This document shows, in pieces, positions 29,550 to 38,732 of a DNA stretch of 64,000 bases (position 1 is the stretch's first letter; each line of letters begins with the position of its first letter). The notes under the pieces were generated by a model. It was not told where the DNA came from and searched no databases. It was given only the letters and a program-made list of their open reading frames with translations. Source of the DNA: Nocardioides islandensis (GTDB lineage Bacteria; Actinomycetota; Actinomycetes; Propionibacteriales; Nocardioidaceae). The DNA lies in the NCBI RefSeq assembly GCF_015352455.1, contig NZ_JADKPN010000007.1:62001-126000 (forward strand). The letters run 5' to 3'. Made by a program: the position numbers and the translations under genes.

Positions 29550-30908
29550 ATGACGGCTACTCCCCCGGGCCACGGCCCGGGCGACGGCGCGCCCGAGGAG
29601 GGCACGCCGGAGTACGAGTGGCTCTACGGCGCGGGGGGCCAGAGCGCTGACCAGTCCGCAGACCCCGGTCGGCCGTCGTCGTCCGGCCGCCACCGGGCTG
29701 CGCCACCACCCCCGGACGACGCCACCCGGCCCGTCCCCCGCCAGGAGCGCGCCCAGCCGCCGCGCTCCGAGGAGCGCCCCGAGGAGACCCGGGTCATGGA
29801 GATCCATCCCCCCTCGCAGTCCCGGACCCCGATGAACCCGCGCGAGCGGCGTTCCCTGCTGCGCGCCGAGGCCGACGACACCCAGGCGCGCCGCTCGACA
29901 CGGCCCACGCCGCCCCCCGTCGCGCCCCCACCGCCACCGAGCCGTTCCCGTGGCCGGTTCCGGCCGCGCTTCCGGTTCCGCTACATCTTCCTGCTCCTGC
30001 TGCTGTGGCTCGTGTTCCTCGTCGTGGTGCCGCTGATCGCCTGGAACAAGGTGACCAAGGTCGACGCGATGCCCTCCGGCGACCGGCCCGCCGACCAGCC
30101 GGGCACGACGTACCTGATCGTGGGCAGTGACTCCCGCGCCGACCTGACCGCGGCGCAGCGCAAGGAGCTGAACACCGGCGGCGACGTCGGCCAGCGCACC
30201 GACACGATCATGCTGCTGCACACCGGGTCCGGGCCGAACCTCCTGATGTCGATCCCGCGCGACTCGCTGGTCCCGATCCCGGGCCACGGCACCACCAAGA
30301 TCAACGCGGCCTACGCGTACGGCGGGCGCAAGCTGCTGATCCGCACCGTCGAGGCCAACACGGGCATCCGCATCGACGACTACGTCGAGATCGGGTTCAG
30401 CGGTTTCGTGGGCCTGGTCGACGCGGTCGGCGGCATCGAGATCTGTCCCAAGGAGGACATGGTCGACGCGGACGCCAACCTGCGGATCAAGAAGGGCTGC
30501 CAGGACGTCGACGGCAAGGTCGCGCTGGCCTACGCGCGCTCGCGCCACGCGCAGCAGCTCGGCGACCTGGACCGCGCCGCCCACCAGCGCGAGGTCGTCG
30601 CGGCCGTGGGCAAGAAGGCGATCTCGCCCTTGTCGGTCGTGAACCCGTTCCGCTACTGGAACCTGAACATGGCCGGCGCGGACTTCGTCACCGTCGACAA
30701 CGACATGAGCCCGCTGGCCGCCGCCCAGTTCGCGATGGCGATGACCAAGGTCAACGGCAGCGACGGCCTCACCTGCGGCGTGCCCATCACCGACCTCGCC
30801 GTCCACTGGGACCAGGCGCGGTCCAAGGACATGTTCCAGCGCATCATCGAGGACGACACCGGCGGCATCGGCAAGGACCTCTGCACGCCGTCGGGCCTCG
30901 TGCGCTAG
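29550..30908 (+). CDS. LCP-family phosphotransferase, single-TM form
   Basis: A 452-residue LytR-CpsA-Psr protein. A Pro/Arg-rich cytoplasmic N-terminus of about 145 residues precedes one transmembrane helix (LLLLLWLVFLVVVPLIAW). The extracellular domain holds YLIVGSDSRAD, RTDTIMLLH, SIPRDSLV, KINAAYAYGG, DAVGGIEIC and LAYARSRHAQQLGDLDRAAHQRE, so all the catalytic Asp/Arg positions are present. Expected to ligate galactan, teichoic or other polymers to peptidoglycan. Its TAG shares CTAG with the stop of the convergent thioesterase gene. Confidence 0.95.
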   Translation: MTATPPGHGPGDGAPEEGTPEYEWLYGAGGQSADQSADPGRPSSSGRHRAAPPPPDDATRPVPRQERAQPPRSEERPEETRVMEIHPPSQSRTPMNPRERRSLLRAEADDTQARRSTRPTPPPVAPPPPPSRSRGRFRPRFRFRYIFLLLLLWLVFLVVVPLIAWNKVTKVDAMPSGDRPADQPGTTYLIVGSDSRADLTAAQRKELNTGGDVGQRTDTIMLLHTGSGPNLLMSIPRDSLVPIPGHGTTKINAAYAYGGRKLLIRTVEANTGIRIDDYVEIGFSGFVGLVDAVGGIEICPKEDMVDADANLRIKKGCQDVDGKVALAYARSRHAQQLGDLDRAAHQREVVAAVGKKAISPLSVVNPFRYWNLNMAGADFVTVDNDMSPLAAAQFAMAMTKVNGSDGLTCGVPITDLAVHWDQARSKDMFQRIIEDDTGGIGKDLCTPSGLVR

Positions 30909-31348
30909 GTGAACGAGCCGCCGATCTCGCGGCTGTGGCCGACGAACGTGGCCACGACGGTGTCGCCGCCCGGCCCGTGACTGGTGACCTCGACGTCGTA
31001 CACGCCTGACCTGCCCTCCCGCGACCGCTCCGTCGCGGTCGCGGTGAGGACGTCGCCGAGGTGGGTCGGGGCGCGGAACCGTACCTCGGCCCCGGCGGCC
31101 ACCGTCTGCCGGTCGTAGCTGTTGCAGGCGAAGGCGAACGCCGAGTCGGCCAGGGTGAAGGTCAGGCCGCCGTGTCCGATGTCGTGGCCGTTGACCATGT
31201 CCTCGCGGACCGTCATCCGCAGCACCGCGCGGCCGGGTCCGACCTCGACGATCTCCATGCCGAGCGACTGGCTCGCCCGGTCGCCGGCCCACATCGCGGC
31301 GGCCGACGCCTCCGCGACCTCCTGGGCCACGTCGTGGGGGACCGTCAC
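30905..31348 (-). CDS. PaaI-family acyl-CoA thioesterase
   Basis: A 147-residue hotdog-fold thioesterase. NGHDIGHGGLTFTLADSAFAFA is the PaaI catalytic segment (Gly-rich turn and Asp), and EVRFRAPTHLGDVLTA follows as in the family. It should hydrolyse (hydroxy)phenylacetyl-CoA or related aromatic acyl-CoAs; the actual substrate depends on context, and no phenylacetate cluster is present. GTG at 31348 overlaps the upstream dienelactone hydrolase stop (GTGA). Confidence 0.9.
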   Translation of the reverse strand: MTVPHDVAQEVAEASAAAMWAGDRASQSLGMEIVEVGPGRAVLRMTVREDMVNGHDIGHGGLTFTLADSAFAFACNSYDRQTVAAGAEVRFRAPTHLGDVLTATATERSREGRSGVYDVEVTSHGPGGDTVVATFVGHSREIGGSFT

Positions 31349-32049
31349 CGGATCGTGCGGGCGAGCAGCTCCTCGAGCACGCGGTAGTGCCGCTCGGCGC
31401 CCTCCTCCTGGTAGGCCGGCGTGTCGTTCATCGTGTAGCCGTGCGGGGCGTTCGGGTAGACGTCGTTGATGAACACCCGGCCGGCCCCGGAGAGCGTCTC
31501 GCCCAGCGTGCGCACGGCCTCCGGAGGCATCCCACGGTCGTGGTCGGCGTGCCCGAACGCGAACTCCGCCCGGGCGTGCGCCAGCCCGCGGTGCGGGCTG
31601 AGCTCGTCGTCGGTGACCAGCCCACCCCCGTGCCAGCCGCCGACCGCGGCGATGTCGTCGGGATGAGCCGTGGCGGTGCGCACGGCGAGCCGGGCGCCCA
31701 TGCAGTAGCCGGTGGTGCCGAACGGCCCGTCCGCGGCACGCTCGCGCAGGGCGGCGAGGTACGCCGGGGCGTCGGCGAGGAGCTGGTCCGGCGTCAGCCC
31801 CTTGACCCGGTCGAAGACGTGCTCACGTTCGTCGACGAGCTCGGCGACGGTGCCGTTCCGGTGGAACACGTTGGGGGCCAGCACCGTGTAGCCCCAGCCC
31901 GCGATCCGCTCCAGCATCATCTCGATCTGCGGCCGCAGCCCGTAGGCGTCCATGAAGAAGAGGACACCGGGCGCGCTGCGGTCGTCCGGTCCGGCGACGT
32001 AGGCCTCGGCCGTGCCATCCGGGACCGGGATCTCGATGGAGGTCGTCAC
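31345..32049 (-). CDS. Dienelactone hydrolase-family protein
   Basis: A 234-residue alpha/beta hydrolase. The nucleophile is Cys in GTTGYCMGARLA, as in true dienelactone hydrolases, with Asp in HADHDRG and His in APHGYTM completing the triad. Substrate unknown. GTG at 32049 follows TAGCCT by 6 nt. It is coupled to the PaaI-type thioesterase gene downstream. Confidence 0.9.
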   Translation of the reverse strand: MTTSIEIPVPDGTAEAYVAGPDDRSAPGVLFFMDAYGLRPQIEMMLERIAGWGYTVLAPNVFHRNGTVAELVDEREHVFDRVKGLTPDQLLADAPAYLAALRERAADGPFGTTGYCMGARLAVRTATAHPDDIAAVGGWHGGGLVTDDELSPHRGLAHARAEFAFGHADHDRGMPPEAVRTLGETLSGAGRVFINDVYPNAPHGYTMNDTPAYQEEGAERHYRVLEELLARTIR

Positions 32050-32055
32050 CGTCGC

Positions 32056-32061
32056 AGGCTA
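32056..32061 (-). promoter_or_regulatory. -10 element TAGCCT
   Basis: TAGCCT on the minus strand, 6 nt from the GTG at 32049. Confidence 0.5.
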
Positions 32062-32071
32062 ACCCCGGTGG

Positions 32072-33256
32072 TCAGGGCAGCTCGGACTGGATCCCGGAGA
32101 GCAGCTGGCGGGCCATCACGATGCGCTGCACCTGGTTGGTGCCCTCGTAGATCTGGGTGATCTTGGCGTCGCGCATCATCCGCTCGACCGGGTAGTCGCG
32201 GGTGTAGCCGTAGCCGCCGAGCACCTGCACGGCGTTCGTGGTCACCTCCATGGCGACGTCCGAGGCGTAGCACTTCGCCGCCGCACCGAAGAACGTGAGG
32301 TCCTTGTCGCCGCGCTCGGACCGGCCGGCCGCGGCGTAGGTGAGCTGGCGGGCGGCCTCCACCTTCATGCCCATGTCGGCCAGCAGGAACTGAAGCCCCT
32401 GGAAGTCCGCGATCGGCTTGCCGAACTGCTGGCGCTCCTTCGCGTACGACAGCGCGTAGTCGACCGCGCCCTGCGCGACGCCGACGGCCTGGGCCGCGAT
32501 GGTGACCCGGGTGTGGTCGAGGGTGCGCATCGCGGTCTCGAAGCCGGTGCCCTCCTCGCCGATGATCCGGTCGGCCGGGATGCGCACCTGGTCGAGGTAC
32601 ACCTCGCGCGTCGGGCTGCCCTTGATGCCCAGCTTCTTCTCCGGCGCCCCGAAGGAGACGCCCTCGTCGGACTTCTCGACCACGAAGGCCGAGATCCCCT
32701 TGGCCCGGGCACTGGACGGATGATCGGGGTCGGTCACGGCCATCACGGTGTAGTACTCCGAGACGCCGGCGTTGGTGATCCAGCGCTTGACGCCGTCGAG
32801 CACCCAGTCGTCCCCGTCGCGCACCGCGCGGGTCTTCATGGCGGCGGCGTCGGAGCCGGCGTCCGGCTCGGAGAGGCAGTAGGAGAAGCCGCCCTCACCC
32901 GAGGCGAGCTTGGTCAGGTACTTCTTGCGCAGCTCCTCCGAGCCCGAGAGCAGCACCGGCATCGAGCCGAGCTTGTTGACCGCCGGGATCAGCGAGGACG
33001 CCATGCAGACCCGGGCGATCTCCTCGATCACGATCACGGTGGCCAGCGCGTCGGCGCCCGCGCCGCCGTACTCCTCCGGCACGTGCGGGGCGTGGAAGTC
33101 GGCGGCCTGGAGCGCGTCCGCGGCCTCCTGCGGGTACCGGGCGTTCTCGTCCACGTCCGCGGCGTACGGCGCCACCTTGGCCTCGCACAGGTCCCGGACG
33201 GCCTCCCGGATCGCCTGGTGCTCCTCGGAGAGCGCGAAGAGGGGGTACTCACTCAT
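32072..33256 (-). CDS. Acyl-CoA dehydrogenase (FadE25-like)
   Basis: A 394-residue FAD-dependent acyl-CoA dehydrogenase. The flavin-contact [12 protein letters not shown] and WITNAG segments and the C-terminal [11 protein letters not shown] with its catalytic Glu are all present; length is normal for the short/medium-chain class. Position upstream of purE/purK recalls M. tuberculosis fadE25 (Rv3274c), so a conserved housekeeping beta-oxidation role is plausible. The ATG at 33256 is 6 nt after TAGGCT and shares that element with the divergent CoA-binding protein gene. Confidence 0.94.
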   Translation of the reverse strand: MSEYPLFALSEEHQAIREAVRDLCEAKVAPYAADVDENARYPQEAADALQAADFHAPHVPEEYGGAGADALATVIVIEEIARVCMASSLIPAVNKLGSMPVLLSGSEELRKKYLTKLASGEGGFSYCLSEPDAGSDAAAMKTRAVRDGDDWVLDGVKRWITNAGVSEYYTVMAVTDPDHPSSARAKGISAFVVEKSDEGVSFGAPEKKLGIKGSPTREVYLDQVRIPADRIIGEEGTGFETAMRTLDHTRVTIAAQAVGVAQGAVDYALSYAKERQQFGKPIADFQGLQFLLADMGMKVEAARQLTYAAAGRSERGDKDLTFFGAAAKCYASDVAMEVTTNAVQVLGGYGYTRDYPVERMMRDAKITQIYEGTNQVQRIVMARQLLSGIQSELP

Positions 33257-33262
33257 GGGGCC

Positions 33263-33272
33263 AGCCTAGGCT
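33263..33272. promoter_or_regulatory. Shared palindromic -10 (AGCCTAGGCT) for two divergent leaderless genes
   Basis: The 10-bp palindrome reads TAGGCT in both directions. Rightward the hexamer (33267-33272) is 7 nt from the GTG at 33280; leftward (33268-33263) it is 6 nt from the ATG at 33256. Both transcripts would start at their initiation codons, so the two promoters physically overlap. Confidence 0.65.
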
Positions 33273-33279
33273 CGGCGAC

Positions 33280-33699
33280 GTGAGCGAGTGGCAGCGGCAG
33301 GAGTGGGTGGACCTGATGCTCGACGAGTGCGAGACGTGGGCCGTGATCGGGCTCCACGACCCGCGCCGCACGGCGTACTCGATCGCCGAGCTGCTCCAGC
33401 GGAAGGGGAAGCGCATCGTGCCCATCCACCCGCTCTGCGGCCCGGGGTGCGAGCCGGTGCTGGGCGAGCCCGGGTACGCCCGGCTGGCCGACGTCCCCTT
33501 TCCGGTCGACGTGGTCGACGTGTTCCGGCGGTCGTCGGCCGCCGGTGAGTTCGCCGACCAGGCGGTGCAGGTCGGCGCACGCGGGGTGTGGTTTCAGCTG
33601 GGCGTGATCGACGAGGACGCGTTCCGCCGCACGGTGGCCGCCGGGACGCCGATGGTGATGGACACCTGCCCGGCGATCGAGTACCGCCGCCGGTCCTGA
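33280..33699 (+). CDS. CoA-binding (YccU-like) protein
   Basis: A 139-residue Rossmann protein of the CoA_binding_2 family. WAVIGLHDPRRTAYSIAELLQRKGKRIVPIHP is the nucleotide-binding start, and PMVMDTCPAIEYRR is the typical C-terminus with the conserved Cys-Pro. These proteins resemble the CoA-binding domain of succinyl-CoA synthetase; the role is unknown. GTG start at 33280 lacks a Shine-Dalgarno sequence. Confidence 0.9.
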   Translation: MSEWQRQEWVDLMLDECETWAVIGLHDPRRTAYSIAELLQRKGKRIVPIHPLCGPGCEPVLGEPGYARLADVPFPVDVVDVFRRSSAAGEFADQAVQVGARGVWFQLGVIDEDAFRRTVAAGTPMVMDTCPAIEYRRRS

Positions 33700-33820
33700 C
33701 GTACGAAACGTCCGTCTCGCGCCTCCTTGACCTGGGCCAAGTGTCATGACGAGGGCCCGAACCTCTGACAGGATGAACCGGTCATTTCTGTCTCGGGTCC
33801 GCAGGTGAACAGGGGGACGC

Positions 33821-34942
33821 ATGCGCCTACGCGCCCGGGGCCTCGTGACCGCGCTCTTCGCGGCCCCGCTGCTGCGCAGGATCGGCTACCACGTCCAGGT
33901 GATGACCCGGAACGTCGACAAGACGTTCTTCGTCCGGCTGTTCGCCGGGCTGTTCTTCGTGGTGCTGGTCGCTGCTCTCGGCGTCAACGCCTTCGAAGGG
34001 GACCGCTCGAGCGTCGGCGGCTGGTTCGGCGACCTGGGCGAGAACTTCTACTGGGGCGTGACCACGGTGATGGGCGCCGGCGACTCCTCGCACGTGACGT
34101 CCGTCGTCGGCTTCGTGATCAGCTGGCTGCTGGTGCTGTTCGGCGTCGCGATCGTCGCGACGATCACCGGAGCCCTCGTCGGCTTCCTCATCGACTTCTT
34201 GCTGAAGGAGGGTCAAGGCATGGGTGCCTCTGGCTACCGCGACCACATCGTGGTGTGCGGCTGGAACTCCACCGCCCGGGAGCTCATCGCCGAGCTCGAC
34301 GGCGACGACTACGACCGCAAGATCGTGCTCATCCACGAGGCGGACAAGAACCCCGGCGGACCGGGGGTGTACTTCGTCAACGGTGACGTGACGAGCGCCG
34401 ACGACCTGCGCCGGGCCGGCATCGAGGAGGCGATGGCCGCGGTCGTCTGCCCCGCCGACGCCTCCAACGAGGCCGACATGCGCTCCATCCTCACCGTGAT
34501 GGCGATCGAGTCGATCGCCCCGCAGGTGCGGACCGTCGTGGAGGTCAACAACCCGGCTCACGTCGAGCACTTCCGGCGTGCCAAGGCCGACGAGATCATG
34601 GTGACCTCGCGGATCGCCTCGCGGCTGCTGGCCCGCTCCTCGCTGTACCCCGGGCTGGCCGAGCTGGTCACCGACATCGTGTCCGGCGGCGAGGGCTCGG
34701 AGCTCTACCGCGTGAACCTCCCCGACGAGTACATCGGGCTGACCATCGACGAGCTCTCGTCCAAGCTCCGCTCCGAGCACAAGGCCACGCTGCTGGCCAT
34801 CGGCCGCGGCGGGCGCGCGTTCGTCAACCCGCACCCCGAGTTCCGCCTCGAGATCGGCGACGACGCCCTGGTCGTGGCCGAGTCCCTCGGCACGCTCGAG
34901 CCGATGGACGCCGACTACACCGAGACCTCGCCCGCGACCTGA
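33821..34942 (+). CDS. Two-helix channel-like protein with RCK domain, atypical filter
   Basis: A 373-residue protein built like a bacterial K+ channel: TM1 (about 36-56), pore helix and filter region (75-90), TM2 (about 96-127), then an RCK/TrkA-N Rossmann domain (HIVVCGWNSTARELIAEL from 142) and a TrkA-C-like end (LPDEYIGLTIDELSSKL). The filter reads TTVMGAGD at 81-88 instead of TTVGYGD, with one extra residue and no Tyr, so ion selectivity is uncertain. AGGGGG lies just upstream of the ATG. Palindromic repeats follow the stop. Confidence 0.85.
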   Translation: MRLRARGLVTALFAAPLLRRIGYHVQVMTRNVDKTFFVRLFAGLFFVVLVAALGVNAFEGDRSSVGGWFGDLGENFYWGVTTVMGAGDSSHVTSVVGFVISWLLVLFGVAIVATITGALVGFLIDFLLKEGQGMGASGYRDHIVVCGWNSTARELIAELDGDDYDRKIVLIHEADKNPGGPGVYFVNGDVTSADDLRRAGIEEAMAAVVCPADASNEADMRSILTVMAIESIAPQVRTVVEVNNPAHVEHFRRAKADEIMVTSRIASRLLARSSLYPGLAELVTDIVSGGEGSELYRVNLPDEYIGLTIDELSSKLRSEHKATLLAIGRGGRAFVNPHPEFRLEIGDDALVVAESLGTLEPMDADYTETSPAT

Positions 34943-34946
34943 CCGT

Positions 34947-35060
34947 CATGGTGGTCGAGCCGTGAGGCCGGCCACGGCCGAGCGCGTCGAGACCTCGCCT
35001 GGACGCTCACCGGGTCTCGACACCGCCTCGCCTAGCGGCTCGGCGGGCTCGACCAGCATG
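34947..35060. repeat. Inverted pair of palindromic repeats
   Basis: Two roughly 48-bp units face each other at 34947-34994 (reverse) and 35013-35060 (forward). Each runs from GGTCTCGAC to CTCGACCACCATG or CTCGACCAGCATG, with different interiors. They belong to the family of the array at 15004-15524 and likewise fill a gap between convergent genes. Confidence 0.85.
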
Positions 35061-35065
35061 AAGCG

Positions 35066-35593
35066 TCAGAAGCCCAGCCTCTGCGGGCTGTTGGCCTGGC
35101 GGCGCACGACCGCGCCCTTCTCCTGGGCCTCGGTCCTCAGCCGGGCCTGGAAGTCCGACATCTGCTGGCGCAGGCCCTCGTCGGAGGCGGCCAGGATGCG
35201 GACGGCGAGCAGACCGGCGTTGCGGGCGCCGCCGACGGCGACGGTGGCGACCGGGACGCCGGCGGGCATCTGCACGATCGACAGCAGGGAGTCCAGCCCG
35301 TCGAGCTGCTTGAGGGGCACCGGGACGCCGATGACCGGCAGCGGCGTCACCGAGGCGAGCATGCCCGGCAGGTGGGCGGCTCCGCCGGCGCCGGCGATGA
35401 TCACCCGCAGCCCGCGTCCGGCGGCCTCCGTGCCGTAGGCCAGCATCTCGGCGGGCATCCGGTGCGCGGAGACGACGTCGGCCTCGAACGGCACGCCGAA
35501 CTCCTCCAGCGCCTTCGCGGCGGCCTCCATGACCGGCCAGTCCGAGTCCGAGCCCATCACGATCCCGACGAACGGCTCACTCACGGGACTCAC
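35066..35593 (-). CDS. purE: N5-carboxyaminoimidazole ribonucleotide mutase PurE
   Basis: A 175-residue class I PurE moving the carboxyl group of N5-CAIR to give CAIR in purine synthesis. [13 protein letters not shown] is the phosphate-binding start, SAHRMPAEM follows, and [17 protein letters not shown] is the family signature with the catalytic His. GTG at 35593 overlaps the purK stop (GTGA); a second in-frame GTG at 35584 is possible. Confidence 0.97.
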   Translation of the reverse strand: MSPVSEPFVGIVMGSDSDWPVMEAAAKALEEFGVPFEADVVSAHRMPAEMLAYGTEAAGRGLRVIIAGAGGAAHLPGMLASVTPLPVIGVPVPLKQLDGLDSLLSIVQMPAGVPVATVAVGGARNAGLLAVRILAASDEGLRQQMSDFQARLRTEAQEKGAVVRRQANSPQRLGF

Positions 35594-36774
35594 TCACTCT
35601 CGTCTCCCAACTCGCCGGCGAACCACGCCGCCGCGTGCCGTGCCCGCTGCAGGCAGTCGGCCAGGTCCTCACCGTAGGCGTTCACGTGCCCGACCTTGCG
35701 GCCCGGGCGCAGGTCCTTGCCGTAGAGGTGCACGCGCAGCTGCGGGTCGCGGGCCATCGCGTGCCGGTACCCGTCGTACAACCGGCCCGTCTCGTGCTGG
35801 TCGACGGTGGGGCCGCCCAGGATGTTGACCATGACCGTCCACGTCGACCGGGGCGCCGGCGACCCGAGCGGGAGGTCGAGCACGGCGCGCAGGTGGTTCT
35901 CGAACTGCGAGGTCACCGCGCCGTCCTGGGTCCAGTGGCCGGTGTTGTGCGGCCGCATGGCCAGCTCGTTGACCAGGATCCGCCCGTCGGTGGTCTCGAA
36001 GAGCTCGACCGCGAGCACACCGGTGACGTCCAGCTCGCCGGCCACCCGGAGCGCCAGCCGCTGCGCCTGGCCCGCCAGCGCCGGGTCCAGGTCCGGTGCC
36101 GGGGCCACGACCTCCGTGCAGATGCCGTCGGTCTGGAGCGACTCCACGACCGCGTACGCCGCCGCCTGCCCGCTCGGCGACCGCACGACGAGCGCCGAGA
36201 GCTCGCGCCGGAAGTCGACGCGCTCCTCGGCGAGCAGCCGTACCCCGGCCGCGTCGGCCACGGCGAACGGCTCGATGCACTCCTCGGCCGAGGTCACGAA
36301 CCAGACGCCCTTGCCGTCGTACCCGCCCCGGGTGGTCTTCAGGACGCACGGCAGCCCGAACGCCTCGACGTCGGCGACGGTCCTCACGACCGCGTTGCGC
36401 GGACACGGGACGCCGAGGTCCCGGAGGCGCTCGCGCATGACTGCCTTGTCCTGGGCGTGCACGAGGGCGGCGGGGCCGGGCCGGCAGGCGACGCCACCGG
36501 CGGTCAGCGTCTCGAGGTGCTGGGTCGGGACGTGCTCGTGGTCGAAGGTGACCACCTCGCAGTCGCGGGTGATCGCGGTGAGCGCGTCGAGGTCGCGGTA
36601 GTCGCCGACCTCGTGGTCGGGGATCACCTGCGCGGCGGACACGTCCGGTCCCTCGGCCAACAGCCGCAGCGGGATGCCGAGGGCAGCGGCCGGCTCGGCC
36701 ATCATCCGCGCCAGCTGGCCCCCGCCGATGACGGCGACGCGCGGCGCGCGCGAGGACCCGTCCGTCGGAGGCAC
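35590..36774 (-). CDS. purK: N5-carboxyaminoimidazole ribonucleotide synthase PurK
   Basis: A 394-residue ATP-grasp enzyme making N5-CAIR from AIR, bicarbonate and [16 protein letters not shown] is the N-terminal fold, [13 protein letters not shown] the ATP-binding loop, and [26 protein letters not shown] the metal-binding motif. First gene of the purK-purE operon; GTG at 36774 follows TACGCT by 6 nt. Confidence 0.97.
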   Translation of the reverse strand: MPPTDGSSRAPRVAVIGGGQLARMMAEPAAALGIPLRLLAEGPDVSAAQVIPDHEVGDYRDLDALTAITRDCEVVTFDHEHVPTQHLETLTAGGVACRPGPAALVHAQDKAVMRERLRDLGVPCPRNAVVRTVADVEAFGLPCVLKTTRGGYDGKGVWFVTSAEECIEPFAVADAAGVRLLAEERVDFRRELSALVVRSPSGQAAAYAVVESLQTDGICTEVVAPAPDLDPALAGQAQRLALRVAGELDVTGVLAVELFETTDGRILVNELAMRPHNTGHWTQDGAVTSQFENHLRAVLDLPLGSPAPRSTWTVMVNILGGPTVDQHETGRLYDGYRHAMARDPQLRVHLYGKDLRPGRKVGHVNAYGEDLADCLQRARHAAAWFAGELGDESE

Positions 36775-36780
36775 GGCGTC

Positions 36781-36786
36781 AGCGTA
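36781..36786 (-). promoter_or_regulatory. -10 element TACGCT of purKE
   Basis: TACGCT on the minus strand, 6 nt from the GTG at 36774. Confidence 0.55.
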
Positions 36787-36795
36787 GTGACGCCC

Positions 36796-37110
36796 TCACA
36801 CCTCGACCGGAGCGGCCACCTCGAACCGCAGGCCGCGGCCCCGGATGGTGCTGATCAGGCTCGGGCGACGGGAGTCGTCGCCGAGCTTGCGGCGTACCCA
36901 GCCCAGGTGCACGTCGATGGTCTTCGACGAGGTCCAGAAGTTGGCGCCCCACACGTCGCGCATCAGCTCGTCGCGGCTGACGATCTCGCCGGGCCGGGAG
37001 ACCAGGGCGTGCAGCAGGTCGTACTCCTTGCGGGACAGCACGATCTCCCGTTCGGCGCGCCAGACTCGGCGTGCCGACGGGTCGACACGGACGTCCTGGA
37101 CCTCGAGCAC
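36796..37110 (-). CDS. Stand-alone winged-helix (OmpR/PhoB-type) DNA-binding protein
   Basis: A 104-residue protein that is only the effector half of an OmpR-type response regulator. LSRKEYDLLHALVSRPGEIVSRDELMRDVWG and SSKTIDVHLGWVRRKLGDD followed by TIRGRGLRF are complete. There is no receiver domain, phospho-acceptor Asp or partner kinase nearby, so its input is unknown. The acidic N-terminal strand starts at GTG 37110. The stop lies 21 nt from the purK start on the same strand, so it may share transcripts with or regulate purKE. Confidence 0.85.
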   Translation of the reverse strand: MLEVQDVRVDPSARRVWRAEREIVLSRKEYDLLHALVSRPGEIVSRDELMRDVWGANFWTSSKTIDVHLGWVRRKLGDDSRRPSLISTIRGRGLRFEVAAPVEV

Positions 37111-37189
37111 AGGGAAACGGTAGGAAAAACGCCGGTCCGGCGAGGCAAAACGGCGAAACTGGGTGCGGTCGGCTAGTGCCCGTGACGAC

Positions 37190-38209
37190 TCAGTGGCGGC
37201 GTACGGCGACGGGTTCGAGCAGTCCGAACCCCCGGACCGGCCGCGCGGGCAGCCTCCGGGCCTCGAACTGGTCGGGCGGGAGCAGGTCGGCGGTGGCCTG
37301 GTCCACGATCACCCGGTTGCGCCGGGCGACGCCGGTGAGCCGCGAGGCGAGGTTGACCGGGGGGCCGAAGACGTCACCGAGCCGCATCACCACGGATCCG
37401 CTGGCCAGGCCGACGCGGACGTCCGGCATCCGCGAGTCGCGGCCGACCACGGTGATGATGCCCTCGGCCGTGTCGTAGGCGCGGATCGGGTCGTCGTTGA
37501 CGAACAGCACCGCGTCGCCGAGCGTCTTGATGACCCGGCCGCGCTGGCCGGCGACCACGTCGGCGCAGCGCGACTCGAAGAGCTCGACCATGTCGCCGAT
37601 CCGGCTCTGGGTGAGCTCGTTGGTCAGCTCGGTGAAGCCGACGATGTCGGCGAACCCGACCGTCATCGGCACCGAGCGCAGGTCCGCGTCGTTCGCGCCG
37701 AGCGCCTCGACCCGCGCGACGGCTGCCGCGAGGTGCCGGCGCCAGACGTAGACCAGCAGGCGCTCGAACGGCTCGTTCATGTGCTCGATCAGGTGCAGAC
37801 CGGCCCGCGCGCGGCTGCCGGTGGCCTCGTCGCCGCCCTCGATCTCCTGCACGCGGTGCACGAGCGTGGCGACCTCCCAGTCCGCCAGCCTGGCCATCGT
37901 CTGGCCGACGGCGCGGGTCAGGGTGACGGCCATGTCGAAGTCGATCAGCCCGCCGTCGACCTGGCTCACCAGCGTGGAGACGGCCTCGGCATCCGATGCG
38001 GTGAACGCGACCTCCAGGCCGCGGTCGGGGAAGCCGAGCGCGCGCCACAGCCGGCTGGCCTGCTCGAGGGTGACGCCGGTCCGCTCGGCGACCTCGGACG
38101 CGCTGTAGACCGGGTCCTCGCCGAGGATGGCGAGCTCGAGGTCCTCGGCGGAGGGGCGGGCGTAGGGGCGGGCGTCCCGATCGTCTGCCGGCTCCTCAGA
38201 TCCCTTCAT
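37190..38209 (-). CDS. Class III adenylate cyclase
   Basis: A 339-residue cytoplasmic class III nucleotide cyclase. An N-terminal all-helical region (about 20-170; [25 protein letters not shown] looks MerR-like) recalls the regulatory domain of mycobacterial Rv2212-type cyclases. The catalytic domain (about 178-335) has [12 protein letters not shown] (metal Asp), [10 protein letters not shown] (Lys that selects adenine, second metal Asp) and [12 protein letters not shown] (Asn and Arg of the transition state), so it should be active. ATG at 38209 lies inside the end of the upstream PH-domain gene (14-nt overlap). Confidence 0.9.
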   Translation of the reverse strand: MKGSEEPADDRDARPYARPSAEDLELAILGEDPVYSASEVAERTGVTLEQASRLWRALGFPDRGLEVAFTASDAEAVSTLVSQVDGGLIDFDMAVTLTRAVGQTMARLADWEVATLVHRVQEIEGGDEATGSRARAGLHLIEHMNEPFERLLVYVWRRHLAAAVARVEALGANDADLRSVPMTVGFADIVGFTELTNELTQSRIGDMVELFESRCADVVAGQRGRVIKTLGDAVLFVNDDPIRAYDTAEGIITVVGRDSRMPDVRVGLASGSVVMRLGDVFGPPVNLASRLTGVARRNRVIVDQATADLLPPDQFEARRLPARPVRGFGLLEPVAVRRH

Positions 38210-38699
38210 TGCCGGGGATGCCGTCGTGCAGCTTGTGCAGCAGGTCGTTGAGGACGCGTTGCCGCTCCTCGACGCGCGGGATGTCGTGCAGCGGGACCTG
38301 GCCGTGCGTGCTGGCGTCGCTGATCACGAGCGTGCCGCAGCCGAGCAGCCGGTCGATGAGGTCCTTCTCGTACGCGACGTCGCTCACGCGCGTCAGCGGG
38401 ATGTCGTGGCCACGACGGGTGATCACGCCGGAGCGGGTGATCAGGCGGCGGTTGGTGACGGCGTACCCCGCCACCAGCCAGTTGAGGAACGGCCACACCG
38501 ACAGCCACAGGATCAGCGCCAGCGCGAGCAGCCAGATGATCAGGCTGACCGTGGAGTTGTCGATGGCCTTGTCGAGGAACACGGCCACCGCGAGCGCCAC
38601 GACCAGCGCGAGGAAGGGCAGGATCAGCGCCTTCGGGTGCGTCCGGGTGTCGAAGACGATCTGCTCGCCCTCGTTCAGCAGGTTCTTCGAGATGGCCAC
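38196..38699 (-). CDS. bPH2-domain membrane protein
   Basis: A 167-residue protein with two adjacent transmembrane helices (about 27-72) and a bacterial PH-like domain ([30 protein letters not shown]), the YdbS/YdbT type. The equivalent gene lies between birA and purK in M. tuberculosis (Rv3278c, from memory), supporting the conserved block. GTG at 38699 with CACGAT 6 nt upstream. Function unknown. Confidence 0.88.
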   Translation of the reverse strand: MAISKNLLNEGEQIVFDTRTHPKALILPFLALVVALAVAVFLDKAIDNSTVSLIIWLLALALILWLSVWPFLNWLVAGYAVTNRRLITRSGVITRRGHDIPLTRVSDVAYEKDLIDRLLGCGTLVISDASTHGQVPLHDIPRVEERQRVLNDLLHKLHDGIPGNEGI

Positions 38700-38732
38700 G
38701 TCGTCATCGTGCCAGAGAGAGCCGCCATGCGG

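Noticed and set aside
33727..33774. TTGACC ... CAGGAT as a -35/-10 pair before the channel gene
   Set aside because: The spacing between the elements is 36 nt, too long for one promoter.
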